DNA of 64,000 nucleotides from Omphiscola glabra (Eukaryota; Mollusca; Gastropoda; Lymnaeidae): NCBI GenBank assembly GCA_964017045.1, contig OZ024811.1, forward strand, positions 13,483,818 through 13,547,817, given 5' to 3'. A program made the position numbers and the translations under genes. The first letter of the stretch is position 1. The number at the start of each line of letters is the position of its first letter. Positions 11,255 through 24,475 of the stretch are shown piece by piece. Under the pieces are notes generated by a model. It did not search any database and was not told the DNA's origin. It saw nothing but the letters and a program-made list of their open reading frames with translations.

Positions 11255-11648
11255 TAAATGCAATGTCAACAACAAAAAATATATTTTTGGAAAAGGAAAG
11301 ATAATAAAAATTGATAAAAAAATCACTAGTTTGAGACAGTTTAAAATATTTTTTTCTAAAACTTCATACACGGGACATTACTGAGAATGAAAAATAAAGT
11401 CAGTTGATTCCTGATAGAATGAACAGGTTGTTGTTTTTGTTTTGTTTTGTTTGCGTGTTGTTGTTTTACGTAATGGCATACATAATTTAAATCCTGGATA
11501 CCTTTAGACACCAACCCACTTAAGAGTAATTATATCATTTGTATTTTTATAACCATATCATCTTACTTCAACTCATATTGCAGACTACTACACAACAATA
11601 CTAAAACACTATGAAACTTAAATGAACAAAGAAAATGTATCCCCCACT
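11255..11648. other. Stretch with no recognisable gene
   Basis: AT-rich spacer with a TTTTG-rich run at 11430-11470. Nothing recognised. Confidence 0.4.
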
Positions 11649-11836
11649 TAGTGGCGTAGTGAGGGGGGGCAAGGGGGGCATCATGCCCCGGGCGCTACTC
11701 ACAAAGGGGTGCCTAATGGTATATTTTACGATAATATTGTATGGTTTTCGAATAGGGGGGGGCGCTAAAAAGTTATTGGGGGGGCGCTAAAAAGGTATTG
11801 TGCCCCGGGCGCGAGTTAAGCTCGCTACGCCACTGC
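11649..11836. mobile_element. hAT-type MITE, family 1 (CAGTGGCGTAG ends), copy 1
   Basis: Ends AGTGGCGTAGTGAG and CTCGCTACGCCACTG form the terminal inverted repeat. The inside is G/C-rich (CATGCCCCGGGCGC) with a repeated GGCGCTAAAAAGGTATT unit. The flanks carry CCCCCACT on both sides, an 8-bp target duplication with one extra base at the right junction. It encodes no protein. Confidence 0.85.
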
Positions 11837-12118
11837 CCCCCACTACCAACCCGCCTGCAACACCCACATGTAACCCAACAAACCAAAAAAGAAAACAACA
11901 AGGCGTATATTTTCTTCTCAAGTGGAATAAATAGTGTCTTAATGATTCTTTCAAACCTTACCACATGTAGGAAATTGTATTCATCAAATGGATAATTTTT
12001 TATGAGATGTTCTTTTAAACAGTAGTGGACCAGGGGGTGGGGGTGGGTGTTGGTAGTAGATGGCGACTGGAATGGAACCATGGTCCAGTGTTTGCGGCAG
12101 ACAAATGTTCCTTGTAGG

Positions 12119-13355
12119 CTAACATGCGCCAAGGTGCGCCTGGTAGATGACCACCGGCGGTTGGATACAATTGGACAGATTCAAGAAACACGAGTTCCTG
12201 TACGTCCTGCCGTCAGATCCACACACCGGGTCATGGTCGAATGAGCAGACGCTGTCACATATCGCTGCGCTGGACGCTGGAGAGGAAGACCAAACATGAC
12301 TTTTGTTATAGTTATTATTAGCCGGTGATACAGTAAGAGATGGACGAAAACAGAAAATGTCTAGCAAGACTAAGTCCAATTCAAGATAACATCACATGCT
12401 AAATTTAAGTAAGTTAATAATGATTTTTTTTTAAATCCATCTGTTCGTGTTTAATTTTAAACTTTTAAAGAAAATTGAGTTGAAAAATTCGTCACGTTAA
12501 AAAAAAATTTTTTTTTAAAAACCCTTAATAATAATAATACGCATTTTTTTTTCATTTATGCTTAAATTGATTTAGTGTATGGCTTGTCTTGGGCTGGACA
12601 TCAACGAAGTATATATAATAAATTATTACTATATGCACTTTTTATAAAATCAAAGTTTTACATTTAAATGCGATATACACTATTCTTGAATTATTTTTTT
12701 TTATATGATGTCGATGAAAATAGTAATTTCTATGAGGTAGAAAATTTCAAATTAAATTTTCATTTAAGTGGATACGTATATGGGCGACGCCTCATGCTAA
12801 CATTCATAATACACGCATGTTTACATGGGGGGAAATGGAGCAGTGGCGTAGTGAGGGGGGCAAGGGGGGCATCATGCCCCGGGCGCTACTCACAAAGGGG
12901 CGTCAAATGGTATATTTTACTATAAAATTGTATGGTTTTCGAATAGGGGGGGCGCTAAAAAGGTACTGGGGGCGCTAAAAATGTATTGTGCCCCGGGCGC
13001 GAGTTAAGCTCGCTACGCTACTGAAATGGAGATTAAATAGCCATTGTCCAGTCATTTAAAAAAATTGCTGTAGACAAATCTAAATCATTAGAAATTTAAT
13101 GGATCATTAAAAAAAAATTAATAAAAGCGACAAAACGCCAAACAGTACTGTCAAAAATGCCAGGTAGGATCTTTCAGTCAAATGTGAATTAAATTAACTA
13201 ATCGTATATATATATATATATATATATTTATGTAGTTCAATTTAATTGAATGATTTTACTATATGATATATTGTTGACGTACCCGTTTTAAGACCAAGGC
13301 CAAGTATTCCAACTATTACAATCAATACGCATCTGGCGCTGAATCTGTGAAACAT
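12119..13355 (-). CDS. KZ1: secreted single-domain Kazal protease inhibitor
   Basis: Exon 1 is 13355-13283 (73 nt): ATG, then a hydrophobic signal peptide (VLIVIVGILGLGL). It ends ACG G before a GTACG donor. Exon 2 is 12276-12119 after a CTCTCCAG acceptor. Together they encode 76 residues. The Kazal domain has C1 at CDSVC, C2 three residues later, and the core PVCGSDGRTYRNSC, LSNC and GAC, then stop TAG. The C5-C6 gap is 14 residues, one less than in its ten paralogues. C2 is P3 in Kazal inhibitors, so P1 should be Phe, which suits a chymotrypsin-like or subtilisin-like target. The intron (1006 bp) holds hAT MITE copy 2. The splice calls are by eye; the domain itself is certain. Confidence 0.9.
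12841..13023. mobile_element. hAT-type MITE, family 1, copy 2
   Basis: CAGTGGCGTAG at the left and CTACGCTACTG at the right, flanked on both sides by a perfect 8-bp target duplication AAATGGAG (12833-12840 and 13024-13031). An 8-bp duplication is the hAT hallmark. It lies in the intron of KZ1. Confidence 0.93.
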
Positions 13356-15590
13356 TATGCAACTGAACTTCAATGTTAGTGGAGAGAGAAGTTGACCAGA
13401 CACCTTTATATAAATGTTCAAGTGCGTTTTAAAAAAAAATAGATATATTTCTATAACGTGCAAGTAATGCAGCAAAGGTTCTTAGACATCCAATTATGTG
13501 GACAACATGCTTTCGTCTTTATCGTGTTATTTGACTACAGTATTTGGAATATTGTCCTCGTGATTAGTTTGTGTCAATGCTTAACAAGGCAAACCATCAT
13601 ATAATTTTATTTTTAAATTGTAAAACTGTATCAAATTGTCCCCACAATCCCCACCAAAGGATGTAAATTTGCAAATATTATATTTATATAGCAAATATTT
13701 ACTTCACACAATAGCAGTTTCAATATCCGTACAGTAATTATAAAGTAAGTTAGTCAAAGATATATTTTTTGATGGTGGTAGGTCAAAAACTAAGATTTTA
13801 AAATATAAAAAAAATTTAAAAAAATTACACCAACAAAAAAAAACTTTGTTATGCGTTCAATATATTTGTCGGATTAAATTCAATTATCAATATTAAAAAG
13901 TAATTTTATACATTAGCCTTCATTAAATGAGATCAGTGGATACCAATGCCCACGCTGTGAGACTCGCTGAGCCTTGTATTTGGTTCAGGTGGTAAAGTCA
14001 TTGTGACCTAAGACATATCAATGTCCTCTCTTCTCAATCGATTTAGAGCCGCGAAGAATAGAAATTTAAAAAAAAAAGATTTCTCAAAGAATTAAAATAT
14101 AGTTTAAAAAATCATTATGTGTTTGTTTTGTCTACTTCTCGGGTCAGGGCTCTGGTGTGTTGTGCTTACTGGCTTAGTGAAATGAAAGGAATGTGATGTC
14201 GAGAACGTTCGGATTTTTAAAAGAAAAATCTAATGTTATGTGAGTAAAATAAAAATTTGAAAAGCAACTGGGGTGTGAACAGCAAGAGGTGCGTGAACTA
14301 CTACTGGGGGCGGACGTGGGGGGGGGGGGGGTTAACAGCAAGAGAACATAAAATATATGAAACAGTCATCTCTTGTAAACTAATTAAATTGTACAGTACA
14401 AGGGTGCCTTGCAGGTGAATAGGCAGGTCATCTGTGAACCACCTCTTGACCATTTTCTCAGTGTGTCGTGCTTGATACAAGGTTCATGGACAAGAAAACA
14501 AATGGTATGGACGGTTCGAAATAACGACCAGTATTGATTTACAACTTTAATGGATCCAGGCTTAAGTTGCTTTTGTATTATGGTTAATTTAGTTAGAGAA
14601 ATCTTATCATGAATAGCACATGCCTGTATCGGTTTCTCCTATGGCATTCTGAATTGTGTACATTTGGAATTAAATAGAACGCCTTTCTTTTCTTAATTTT
14701 GAACTTTTTTTTTCAAAGTCAGCTCGACATGTCCCTTATAAAACGACGCCATAGATTATAAGACACATTTTTACAATGATAAGACCCAATGTCAAGTCAA
14801 AGATATGTGTCAAAATCTATTTTTTGACTGACTTTGAAAGATAACTTTTTAAATAGATGTATGCAACGCTGTCGTAAAGGTTCAGTCGGTGCTTAAGGTC
14901 GTTTGTTCTCTGCCTGGTTTGTTTATTTTAAAAAGTGAGCATTTTAAATTATTATGATAATTAATTTTTTTTTTTTAAAGTAAATCAATAATTTTGTTGT
15001 TGTTGCATGGACAGAAGAAAGTAATAACATTGTACAGCAGATCTATATTTCAGTTAGAAATATCCAGTTTTAATGACAGGGAACAGAAAGTAGCAATCAT
15101 AAACAGGCTGTTTGTTTCTGATATCATGGGAATAGTGACACGTGTGCGGGAAAGTGAGTAGCTAATTTTTATTTCTTAATAAAATAAATTCCTTTGTTTT
15201 AGACTGAATCTGTCAGTAAATCAAATTTCTTAGTTATTTTTTCTTCGCTTGGACTTCACATAACTAAATCTCTTTGGCAGTTAAGTAGTCAGCCATAGAC
15301 GGACTGTTGTGTGCACATTAAGTTGAAGATGGTAATGATATGATTGGATTGTGTTTGCTTTTTTCTAGTGTACAAGTTGTTTCTTAAGACATAATAATAT
15401 ATATTAAAATAATTTTTTTAAAGGGGTCTTGTCTGATAATTTAAAAAAAATCAATTTCCCAAGAGAGAACAAACGAAAAGAATTTCAGGAAAAAAATGAA
15501 GAACTTCGTTCATCTTGCTGTGTAAAGGATTGTGAACGCTTAAGTTCTTCAAATAATGTATAATTCTTGTTATTTCTTCATTCGCAATGT
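13356..15590. other. Long spacer with no recognisable gene
   Basis: AT-rich DNA between KZ1 and KZ2. It contains a homopolymer G run near 14320 and several A/T runs. I found no Kazal core or signal-peptide exon here on either strand. Confidence 0.45.
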
Positions 15591-15690
15591 CTGCAAACAA
15601 AGGCTCTTAGCCGGAACGTCTTTCACTTAATTTTCTGTATTTCCACTTCAAGTTTACACATACCCTGTTCTTCCATTTCGAAAGGAAGTA
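15580..15690 (+). repeat. Hammerhead-like / Penelope-type relic, copy 2
   Basis: CTGCAAACAAAGGCTCTTAG is followed by CCGGAACGTC. The stem (GGCT-CTT-AGCC) and the (G)GAACGTC that follow have the order of hammerhead stem II, GAAA and GUC, but the CUGAUGA core is damaged. The downstream phrase 'ttctgtatttccacttcaag' recurs at 32370 after another such motif, so both come from one repeat family. Confidence 0.4.
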
Positions 15691-17010
15691 ACAGTTGCAA
15701 CGAGAACATGTGTAGTCAATGTATCTCATCGTTTTAAATAAATTAACATTATTTTGTATTTCAAATATTTTGTGTTTTATTTTTGGATGCCTGGCAATTA
15801 ATATATATTATTTTTCTCGGATCTGAAGATTCTGATGGATATAGAGAAAAAATAAACTTAACTTCAATACTACAATATAAACATTAGCTAAAGTTGAGAT
15901 AAGATTTTTTTTTCGAAAATGACAGATTATGAGTCTCCCCAAGTCACACGATCGCTTCCGCAAACAGGGGCGTAGGTCGTGGGGCAATCGGCGGTACAGA
16001 GGTTTGGTATCACTGTAGATTATGTTCAAATGTTTAGAAACAATTTTAGATTTTCACTGAGTATTATATTAAACGAATTGATTTTCTTGTAGATCCTTAT
16101 TAACATAGATGAAATTCACAGTCATTGTTTACATAGTATATTTTATGCAACAATGTGTATTAATGTATTCTACCGTGTGGCTTTGTTTTCCTATAACAAA
16201 TTACATAAACATTTCAGCTCCTAAAACCGATTTTTAAGAAAGTGCCACGCAGTGATAAAATAAGACAAAATATCTTCTCAAACGTCAACGTGTGATGTTA
16301 ATTACGCAACGTGCAGAAATTTTGTGTGGTCATATTCCACGTGTTGCTAAATTATTTCCATGAACGATGTAAATTAAACGCCTTAAAAATGTATGACTTT
16401 AATGTAAACTAACTTAACTAAATATTTTATTTAACATTATATTTAGCATAATAATATAAGAGCAAAATGTGTGCTGAAATATTTCGTTATAATTGCCTAT
16501 GCAGTGTTTTAATTATGAGGTCATGAATTCATAATAAATGTTTCAGATAGATAAAAGCAACTTCAAACAAGATTGCAATGTTATCTCTATACAAGACGAC
16601 CTTTGATGTTTTCGTTTCTGTGCCTTTAATTATGTTCAGAATAGAATTGTGTTGTACGGGGTCAGCTTAAACACACCGAGGGCCTGTTTGTTCAAACAGG
16701 GTTAATTAGATAGTTGTCTGGTCGGAAACGTGGAATCTTGGTAGAATATAGAAATCCTAGTTGTGCTCTGATGTGTTTCCTGTGCTTTGAGGTGTATGCA
16801 GGGCTTTGAGTATGAATTGTGTAAATAAAATACCCTTCCAGATCGGAAAGATAACATGTATCAACATACACTTGAGAATTAAATGCCACACTCCCTATAA
16901 TTTTAGTTTGACTTTTCTATGTTACATAATCAGCTTAAGTTTTTAATTTTTGTTTAATAACTCATTAACATATTATTATTTTTCATGTAAATATTTGTTT
17001 AATTTAATAT
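15691..17010. other. Stretch with no recognisable gene
   Basis: AT-rich DNA, nothing recognised. The short frames at 15808-16029 and 16692-16889 have no domain or splice support. Confidence 0.4.
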
Positions 17011-17014
17011 ACAT

Positions 17015-17260
17015 AAATAGAATAGAATAGAATAGAAAAGAATATAAATATATAATGTAATATAAATCAATAAAATGTAATATAAAGCAATATAATTTAA
17101 TATAAATCAATATAATTTAAGATAATTTAAAATAAATTAATATAATTTAATACAATATAGTTTAAATCAATATAATTTAATATAATATAATATAAATCAA
17201 GATAATTTAATATAATATGCATCAATATAATTTAATATAATATAATAATTACATCAATAT
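17015..17260. repeat. AT-rich minisatellite (AATATAATTTAATATAAATC type)
   Basis: It starts as (AATAG)n and passes into about ten degenerate ~20-bp units made of TATAATTTAA and TATAAATCAA. The block holds only A and T apart from a few C and G. Confidence 0.9.
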
Positions 17261-18525
17261 AAACTCGTGTAGACATGTAAATGGAATCAATCTTGTTTAC
17301 GCTACCAACCAGATATATTATGCAAATGGTATATATTTTTATTTTCAATTCGTAGTAATGAAAGACCATCCGAAATAGCAGAGGCTATACATTTCAACAT
17401 GATTTAAGGATGAGAACAAATTTTAACTCATTTTTTTTTCTTAATAACAGAAGCATTACAAAAGTTTGTTTCTTTGCTGTCGGCAACAAAAAAACGTTAT
17501 TTACAAACAAACAAAAAAATACTGCCACGAAAATCGGTTGAAATGAAATGTTTTGATTTTAAGATCATCAACTATTAAGTACCAACCTTTAGCCATGATA
17601 TGGCAATGCTGCATAATCGGATGTCGAGGAAAAAAGGGGGGTGGGAGTAGAGAAGCTCGAAGCCTCCGGTCCCTGACATAGGTTAATATAGCACTTCATT
17701 TAACGTGTGCTGTAGTGTTATACAGATGAAATAGAAGTATACTTGCGAGTAAGTAGCATTAGCAGTACCTACCAGCAGCCGAAGTGTGTAGCAATGACAC
17801 TGAAACCGTCACAAAAAGGGGCAATGAATTGCAGTTGGGCAACTTTTGTTGTGTTTTTATTAATAAGTAAATCAACTTAGCCGATGAAAGTGTACTGTTC
17901 TTTTCAAATGTAGATTTAGAAGAAAATGTGTAGCAATTCGTTTGTGTTTGTGTGTGTGTATTTATTAAGTGATTTGATGTATACTTACATTTTTCTTAGG
18001 TGTAAATAATAAATAATAAGGTTTTTTTAATTGTGCATAGAACAGTTAGTGACCATATTATTCTCTGGGCTTATCGATTATCACGATTTATTTCTAATCT
18101 AACTCACTGTAAAAACGGATGAAGCTGACGATCTCGCTCGACTTTTTCAGCTGAATTTCAGAATTCATTATTGCGTGCTTTTGCTGACAGGATGCATCTG
18201 TAGACTTAATTTATCTAACACAGATGTGCATTCGTTGCGTCTGCGAAAAGACAATTATTTATATGAAGATCAACTCCAAATCCTAAGATCTCTCTTCACC
18301 CTTTCCCACCCCCAGCACGAGTGCGGTAACCTTTAAGCTCACACAGTTACGTCACGACATTTAAAAAAAAAATAAACAAAACACAATGTATACATATAGT
18401 CTGCAGCCGAAATCTTGTAATTTATCAAAATTTATTTTGAGAACATTGTCTGATAATAATATTCGATTAATTTTTGTTATATCGAGCATGCGTCGCCGAT
18501 ATCTTAGGAAATGTTCACAGGTTTC
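17261..18525. other. Spacer with no recognisable gene
   Basis: Nothing recognised apart from a KZ2 poly(A) signal candidate on the minus strand (AATAAA at 18436-18431), about 90 nt past the KZ2 stop. Confidence 0.4.
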
Positions 18526-19710
18526 CTAACAAGCACCTGTCTTCACCTGCGTAATCTTGCCGCCCGCAGGTTTGTCACAGTTTGCCTGCAGCAGGAAGCA
18601 GTTGTTTCCGTAGGTGAGGCCGTCAGATCCACACACGGGGACGTACGTGTAGTAGCATTCTAGACCACACTGGCTCCAGTCGTAAACTGCATGTCATGTC
18701 ATAAGACAGGAGTCGGTTAAAATTTTTTTTACTGTGATTTCATTTGAACCAAGGCACATGAATTGACACAATTATTCAGCACCACAAAGAAGGTTTCCTC
18801 AAAAGTATTCACACAATTATGCTATAACAGAAGTTTGATAATATTTTCTCCATTGACTAAAAGTCTATTTCTTAACTTTAAGTTTTAAAACATGTCAATC
18901 GTTAAACTAGTTATTGTAAAACTTCGTTATATCCTGCTAATAATACATTTGAACACAAAGGCAGACGACTTTAAAATGGAAAATAAAATGATTTTAGGGC
19001 TGGGGGTCTTGGGAGCTGAAGTTGGTTAATGATCGATTACCTAATAAATAAGCATTCAAGATTGGCGCAAGTTGAATATAAAAGTCGTTGAAAGAACCTG
19101 CGCACGGATCGGGTGACGAGCCTGCTTCCACTTCTTGCCCCTTCATTAGCGCCTCAGTAGCGCCACAATAGCGCCTCAGTAGCGCTTCAGTGCTTGCTCG
19201 ACCGACAGGGTGATAGTGTTTTCTCACCCCCCTTCTTTTTACCCCCATTGCACAAACACACACAAAATTATCAGGACGAAACAACAAACGAAGCTCCTCT
19301 ATAATATACACAAGTCACATGACTATGTTTTCTTTCTCTATCAAGTTTAACCACATCTACAGCACTACACAGAGTACAACACAAAATATCGGGCGTAGAC
19401 AACAAGCCAGATCCACACAGTAAACTATCAAGAATTGATAGTTATCTAGAATGATCCAAATGTTACAAGTAATTGGCCATTGTAGATGAAATCACTTGTA
19501 TATATTTTTAAAACAGGCGAAATGGAAAAAAAAATCGTTAAATAACATAATATAACGATAATGAAGAACTTACATATTTAAAAAAATCAATTGTTACAAA
19601 AGCAATGTAAAGACAAAAAAATTGTGGGTTTATTTACCATCTGCCCAAGTTTGCCCAAGCAAGACAGCTGACGTGAGCAGTAAAGTGAACAGTTGAAGTT
19701 TAGTAAGCAT
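18526..19710 (-). CDS. KZ2: secreted single-domain Kazal protease inhibitor
   Basis: Exon 1 (19710-19638, 73 nt) encodes a 24-residue leader with core LFTLLLTSAVLLG and ends GAT G before GTAAAT. Exon 2 (18686-18526) follows a GACATGCAG acceptor. The product is 77 residues. The domain reads QCGLEC, then PVCGSDGLTYGNNC, LQANC and TGAC, then TAG. P1 should be Tyr, preceded by Tyr at P2, in a loop rich in aromatics (YYTYV). Lys and Arg are absent from the loop, so trypsin-like proteases are unlikely targets. The intron is 951 bp. The frame at 19311-18994 inside it is not part of the gene. Confidence 0.92.
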
Positions 19711-22040
19711 TTCTGTTAGTGAACACAGTGTAGGATTCACTATTAACTTCTACTTACACAAATACATTAGTTTGTTCCTTTTTAAATTTAACTTCAAAAT
19801 GAACCTTTTCTTTTTAAAAGTTGCAATCTTATCTGTGTTTCATTAGATGTTAAATTTTAATGTCACATAATTAACGGTATGCGATGCATCGCGTTTATGA
19901 TTGTATTTTTTCTGTAACCATACATGCCGCTATTCTGCCCCTGGACAAAAGTGATTCTGTTAAGTAAGACACAGCATACATTTTTTTTTTTTAAAGGGCT
20001 ATTATGTTCGCAGACTTCTCCTAACTTTAACATTCTTATTCAAGTGTACGGTTACTAATTTTTGGGTGGAAGCTCTATATAGCGATGTCGATCCTAACCA
20101 GCGTTATAAACTTTGTAATTTGTAGACACTGGGACATTCACAAGCCCTCATTAAGAATACACATATTACTATAGTCGTAAAGATCCCTGCAAATACCAAA
20201 AAAACAAAATGTATCAATTAAAAGTTTGTGATTTTTATAGAGATGTAACCTACATCACAACAGGTGGGCGAAGTCAGCGTGTTTTCATTGCATGCATCCA
20301 CAACGGGTACACTGTTCTTTGGTTAATATTTCATATTTGAATATACAAAGTGTCTCTTTTTTATGTATGATCTCTCGTTCTATAGTATTACCTCACGTCT
20401 TCCCTACCCACGCTTCCCGACCCATCCATCCCAACCCATCCCTCCCAACCCATCAGTCCCAATCCATAGCAGCCCATCAATCACAACCCATTCACCCCAA
20501 CCCATTCATGCCAACCCATTACGCAATCCAAATCAATCAATTAACTCCTTAGCCCATCGATCTCTCGCCCTCCTCGGACACTTATAGAATCGAACGTAAG
20601 CTCATCAAGAGAGGAACGTTCAGTTAATAATATAATATAGATACGACATAGCAAATATCGTGCTACATAAATTAAACACGGGTAGCATAAGTATAGCAAA
20701 GCTGCGGCAAAATTATTATTATTATTATTTGCTGCATTTATTCTGTTGGGGTGTGCCTTTTTTTTTAAAATCATTATTTCTTGTTTTTTTAAATTCTGTA
20801 AAATAAACTGTGAAAAATACTAAAATGCATGGCGAACTTGTGTTCAAAATTTTGTTACAAAGTGTGATTGTAACTTTTCAACATTTCCTCTGCTAGATTT
20901 GTGTGCAGTTTATTATTTTATTTTAGTTAAACAAATCGATACACCCCTCCCCCCCAACAACACTTAGGAAAAAGCTTTTATATTAATGTATCTTTTGTTC
21001 CTGTGTTTCTGTCAAAATCTTCCAACGGCTAATTGATCCACTTCCCATCAATATTAATAAATGGAACTTGACGCATACATCCGCTGTAAATGACAAAACA
21101 TTTTTGCACGCTTTCAGGCTTATCCCAACCCTCAAAAATAAGTTTTTCCTCTTTTTTTTTCCCCCAAGGGGAATAAGAATGAAATATGATCTGTGAAACA
21201 GGTGCGTGTATTGATACGTAGATTACTTGTGTAGCTGTTAACATGTGCTTTGTATATGTGACGTATATCAAATATATCTTTAGTCAATTAAGTTTAACAT
21301 GCACTACTAAGTTTGATATAAACCATTTCCATAGCAAAAATCTATTCTAACAATGACAGAAATAAATAAATTACGTGCTATTACATAAATACAATCCAAG
21401 GATTTATACAAAAATGGATGTTTTTAGGATTTTTTAAAAATTTCAATAATTTCTTTTCTTTAAATCCAAGCAATGTTTTTACTTGCATTAGTGCAATGAT
21501 TTTCTTAAATGGTTCGAATGTTGCATTTTCGATGACAACATAAATTGTTTATGCTTAGAAATGAGATCTCCCTTTTATGGAAATGGCATTGCATAATTTA
21601 CTTTTGGGTTTGCTGGATAGTTTCATCTTTGACAGAACCTTTGAGCTGACTTCTTCTCTGTCTGAAACTTCTAATAATTCAAACATTGGGGATTTTTTAA
21701 TTTTTCTTTTTTTGCAGATAAATATTTGTGAAAGTTTGAAAAAAAAACAACATCTTGCTTATTATGTTTGGACACAATGTTATTTTTGTGCGGATTACAT
21801 CACCGTAACGAATCATATTAAAGCAAGAAATGTACACAAATCTACATCCTTATACCTAGTTGGAGGGAAACAAAGGACTTAATGGCGTAATGGTCTCAAA
21901 GTTGCAATCTCTTTTTAAAGATCAGTAGATACGAAGCTCACTCTATGAACATGCATTACGTATATTACCTTAAACATAGTTTTAAGGATGATACTATTTA
22001 TTTAACTTTTAAACGTGTTATTTATATTTTATTGATACTC

Positions 22041-22047
<7 letters not shown>
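19711..22047. other. Spacer with no recognisable gene
   Basis: AT-rich DNA apart from the CCCAACCCAT repeat at 20405-20525. Frames at 20541-20774, 21029-21271 and 21577-21882 lack any domain, signal peptide or splice context. Confidence 0.4.
20405..20525. repeat. CCCAACCCAT-type short tandem repeat
   Basis: About ten degenerate decamer units (CCCAACCCAT, CCCAATCCAT and variants). It gives Pro/Ser/His-rich frames without biological meaning. Confidence 0.8.

Positions 22048-22086
<39 letters not shown>
22048..22086. repeat. (TA)n microsatellite
   Basis: About 19 uninterrupted TA units, 150 bp beyond the 3' end of KZ3. Confidence 0.95.
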
Positions 22087-22089
<3 letters not shown>

Positions 22090-22236
22090 AAATATTAATT
22101 AAAATAATGTGAACGACGTAGGATCAATTTGAAAATCATTCATGAGTTTTTTTGTTTTTTTTTATTTGTTATTTTCATTTTTTAATAGTTTTTTCTTTAA
22201 AGATAAAAACTTGACAACAAAACCAAATGGCCGGAC

Positions 22237-22992
22237 TCAGCAATGGCCCTTGCGTACAACAGTTATCTGACCATTGGCCGGCCTGTAGCAGTTGTCTTGA
22301 GCCAGGTAACATGCGCTGTTGTACGTTCTACCATCAGAGCCGCATATCGGGTCCTCAACGTCAGGACAGCCGATGTTGCACGCGCAGTCCACTGTTGATA
22401 TTGATTGGATTTGTCTGATTGTTTAAGCTTTTCTATTTTAAGAACCACTTTCTATAGAACAGATAAAATAACTGACATGAGTTATTTACCACTAACAAAT
22501 TGAAATCAAATCAGTCGCTGAAAAAAAAAAACAAGCGAAAATATCTCATCGGTTTTTAAGTTTTATCATTAAAGTATATTTAAATATTCGCCAAGGAATC
22601 TTTATTCAACTGTTGATAATTATAAAAGAAGAAAAAGGAAATATTTTTTTAAAACGTGTTTAAAACATATTTATTATAATTGATTAATGCTAAAAAGGCG
22701 AAGACAAAAATCATGAATACCATTCTTAATTAACGATCTTTTCAGAGAACGCAATGCCGATTTATTATATTTTATTACACAGTGTGTCCTTCTTAATGAA
22801 TTGTACAGCTTTAGGAAACCAGTCACTGTTTTCACTACAAAATCATAAGGGAAAAGATGAATTTCCTCAAGTATAAAAATAAATAATATCGTGTTTTTCG
22901 AATGTAATAATTGAATTACCGTTCGTCACACAGAGACACGCTAAACACAAGGCCATGGTAGCTGCACTCATCGTATGAAATTTGAGAACCAT
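22237..22992 (-). CDS. KZ3: secreted Kazal inhibitor with an extra N-terminal Cys and acidic P1
   Basis: Exon 1 (22992-22920, 73 nt) starts MVLKF, holds a Cys-containing hydrophobic core (ALCLACLCV) and ends AAC G before GTAATT. Exon 2 (22391-22237) follows a TATCAACAG acceptor. The product is 75 residues. The domain reads DCACNIGC, then PICGSDGRTYNSAC, AQDNC and KGHC, then TGA. The Cys two residues before C1 is not seen in any paralogue; it could pair between chains or stay free. P1 should be Asp, which would favour Glu/Asp-directed proteases such as granzyme-like or caspase-like enzymes, or mark a non-inhibitory role. A poly(A) signal candidate is at 22166-22161. The intron is 528 bp. Confidence 0.92.
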
Positions 22993-23099
22993 CTCTAAAG
23001 AAATTTGATTTGCAGTCTGTGGTAGCTGTTAACGCTGCATAAATATGTTGATTAGCTGTTGTGTGCACTTCCTTTAAATAACACACTTGGGAAGTATAC

Positions 23100-23520
23100 A
23101 AATGTGTTCATAGTACTGCCAAATGGTGTTCTTAACTCTATCAGTAAATGTAGATCTCATAAAATGCATTTATGATGTAAATTGACAACAGTGAGGTCAA
23201 AGTTCATGAAAAGGGCTCTTAAAAGATAACGTGCAACCAAAACTGGTCACTTAGAATTTTGTTACTTAATTAACATAATAACTAGTGTATGGTCTTAGAC
23301 AGATGCACTTTTCAAGTATTTTACAAGAGCTACAATGATATTATTAAAATTTAAAAAAAAAAACCACACAAGTTTAATTTTTTTTAAATTTTATCTGTTG
23401 TTTCTTAAAAAAAGTATTTTGCTGACACGTCCGTTTAGTTGTCGTGTCTTTTTTTTCAAGTCTAAACATATCATGTTGCTCTATTCCCGATAGGCGGATA
23501 ACATTGATACAATGAAACAT
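23100..23520. other. Spacer with no recognisable gene
   Basis: AT-rich DNA between KZ3 and the second SINE copy. Nothing recognised. Confidence 0.4.
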
Positions 23521-23521
23521 T

Positions 23522-23749
23522 CCGGCAACTCCCGGGTGGATGGGACTCGTTAACCTTGGACGGCAACTCATCTAAGAGAAGGCAACTCTGAATTCAAACC
23601 CAGGAGATGGGGAGATGGAGTTCACATGCGCCTAACTGGCAGCAGTGATGCCTCTCGAACATCGAACCTTGTAACGCGCTTCGAGCCTTTGGGAATGAAG
23701 CGTGATTTCTCAAATTTCTCAAATAAACTTCATTATTATTATTATTATT
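23522..23749 (+). mobile_element. tRNA-derived SINE, 5'-truncated second copy
   Basis: It matches the SINE at 10893 from CGGGTGGATGG onward, including the box-B-like GAATTCAAACCC, then jumps from CTCGAACATCGAAC straight to the LINE-type tail TTGTAACGCGCTTCGAGCC. About 80 bp present in copy 1 are therefore missing here. The tail has a small duplication (TCTCAAATTTCTCAAATAAA) and ends in (ATT)n. Confidence 0.85.
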
Positions 23750-24425
23750 CATTTTAAACAAAATTACTTGCCATAATAAAAGTTAGCTTTCTCAGGTACA
23801 AGAACTCGGGATCAAATAAATGTAAGCCGCACTATTAATTTCTTGTTAAAAAGATTTTTAACAAATGGGAATTGTAAAAACCCTTTTAAAAAGTCAGCAC
23901 CTACCCATCAAAACTTGAGACCTAATCTCCTACACACGTTGTCCTTTCTCTGGGCAGTTTGCAAGGCTGGTTTTATTTATTTTTTTTTTTTTTAATGTTC
24001 AGGTCTGCTGTGGATCCTTCTTACTTTATAGCAATCAAATAACATCGCAGAAATGTTACGATTTCATTTTCTAAAACAAATGTCTTTAACACGGCCTAGA
24101 TTTCTTAGACTGATTTAACTTTATCATCTTAATGTACATGTTACATCTTGTGTTAAAATAATGTGCGCAAACCAATGATTTTAATTTAGTAAAAGAAAGT
24201 TCTGCAGTTTCGGAATTCGACTCAGCTAAAGACAACAACAGATATTGTTGTGCTTTGCTCAAGTTAATATTTGTTGTTCTCAACGATTTTCAAAATGAAA
24301 TTAATAAAAAGCTACAAACAAACAAAAAACACATTCCACTTATAACCACACGTGCCACCTACATAAATTCATGAGGATTGTATACAGCAATATCGACCAA
24401 AATAAAACCAGATTGATGAATATAG
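23750..24425. other. Spacer with no recognisable gene
   Basis: AT-rich DNA before the 3' end of KZ4. Nothing recognised. Confidence 0.4.
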
Positions 24426-24475
24426 TTTATTGTCAAAGTTTGATTCAAAGTGAAGTGTAAAAAATGTTAAAACGT

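Noticed and set aside
18994..19311. 105-residue minus frame inside the KZ2 intron
   Set aside because: Lies between two well-supported exons, has no domain and partly covers a short GCGCCTCAGTA repeat.
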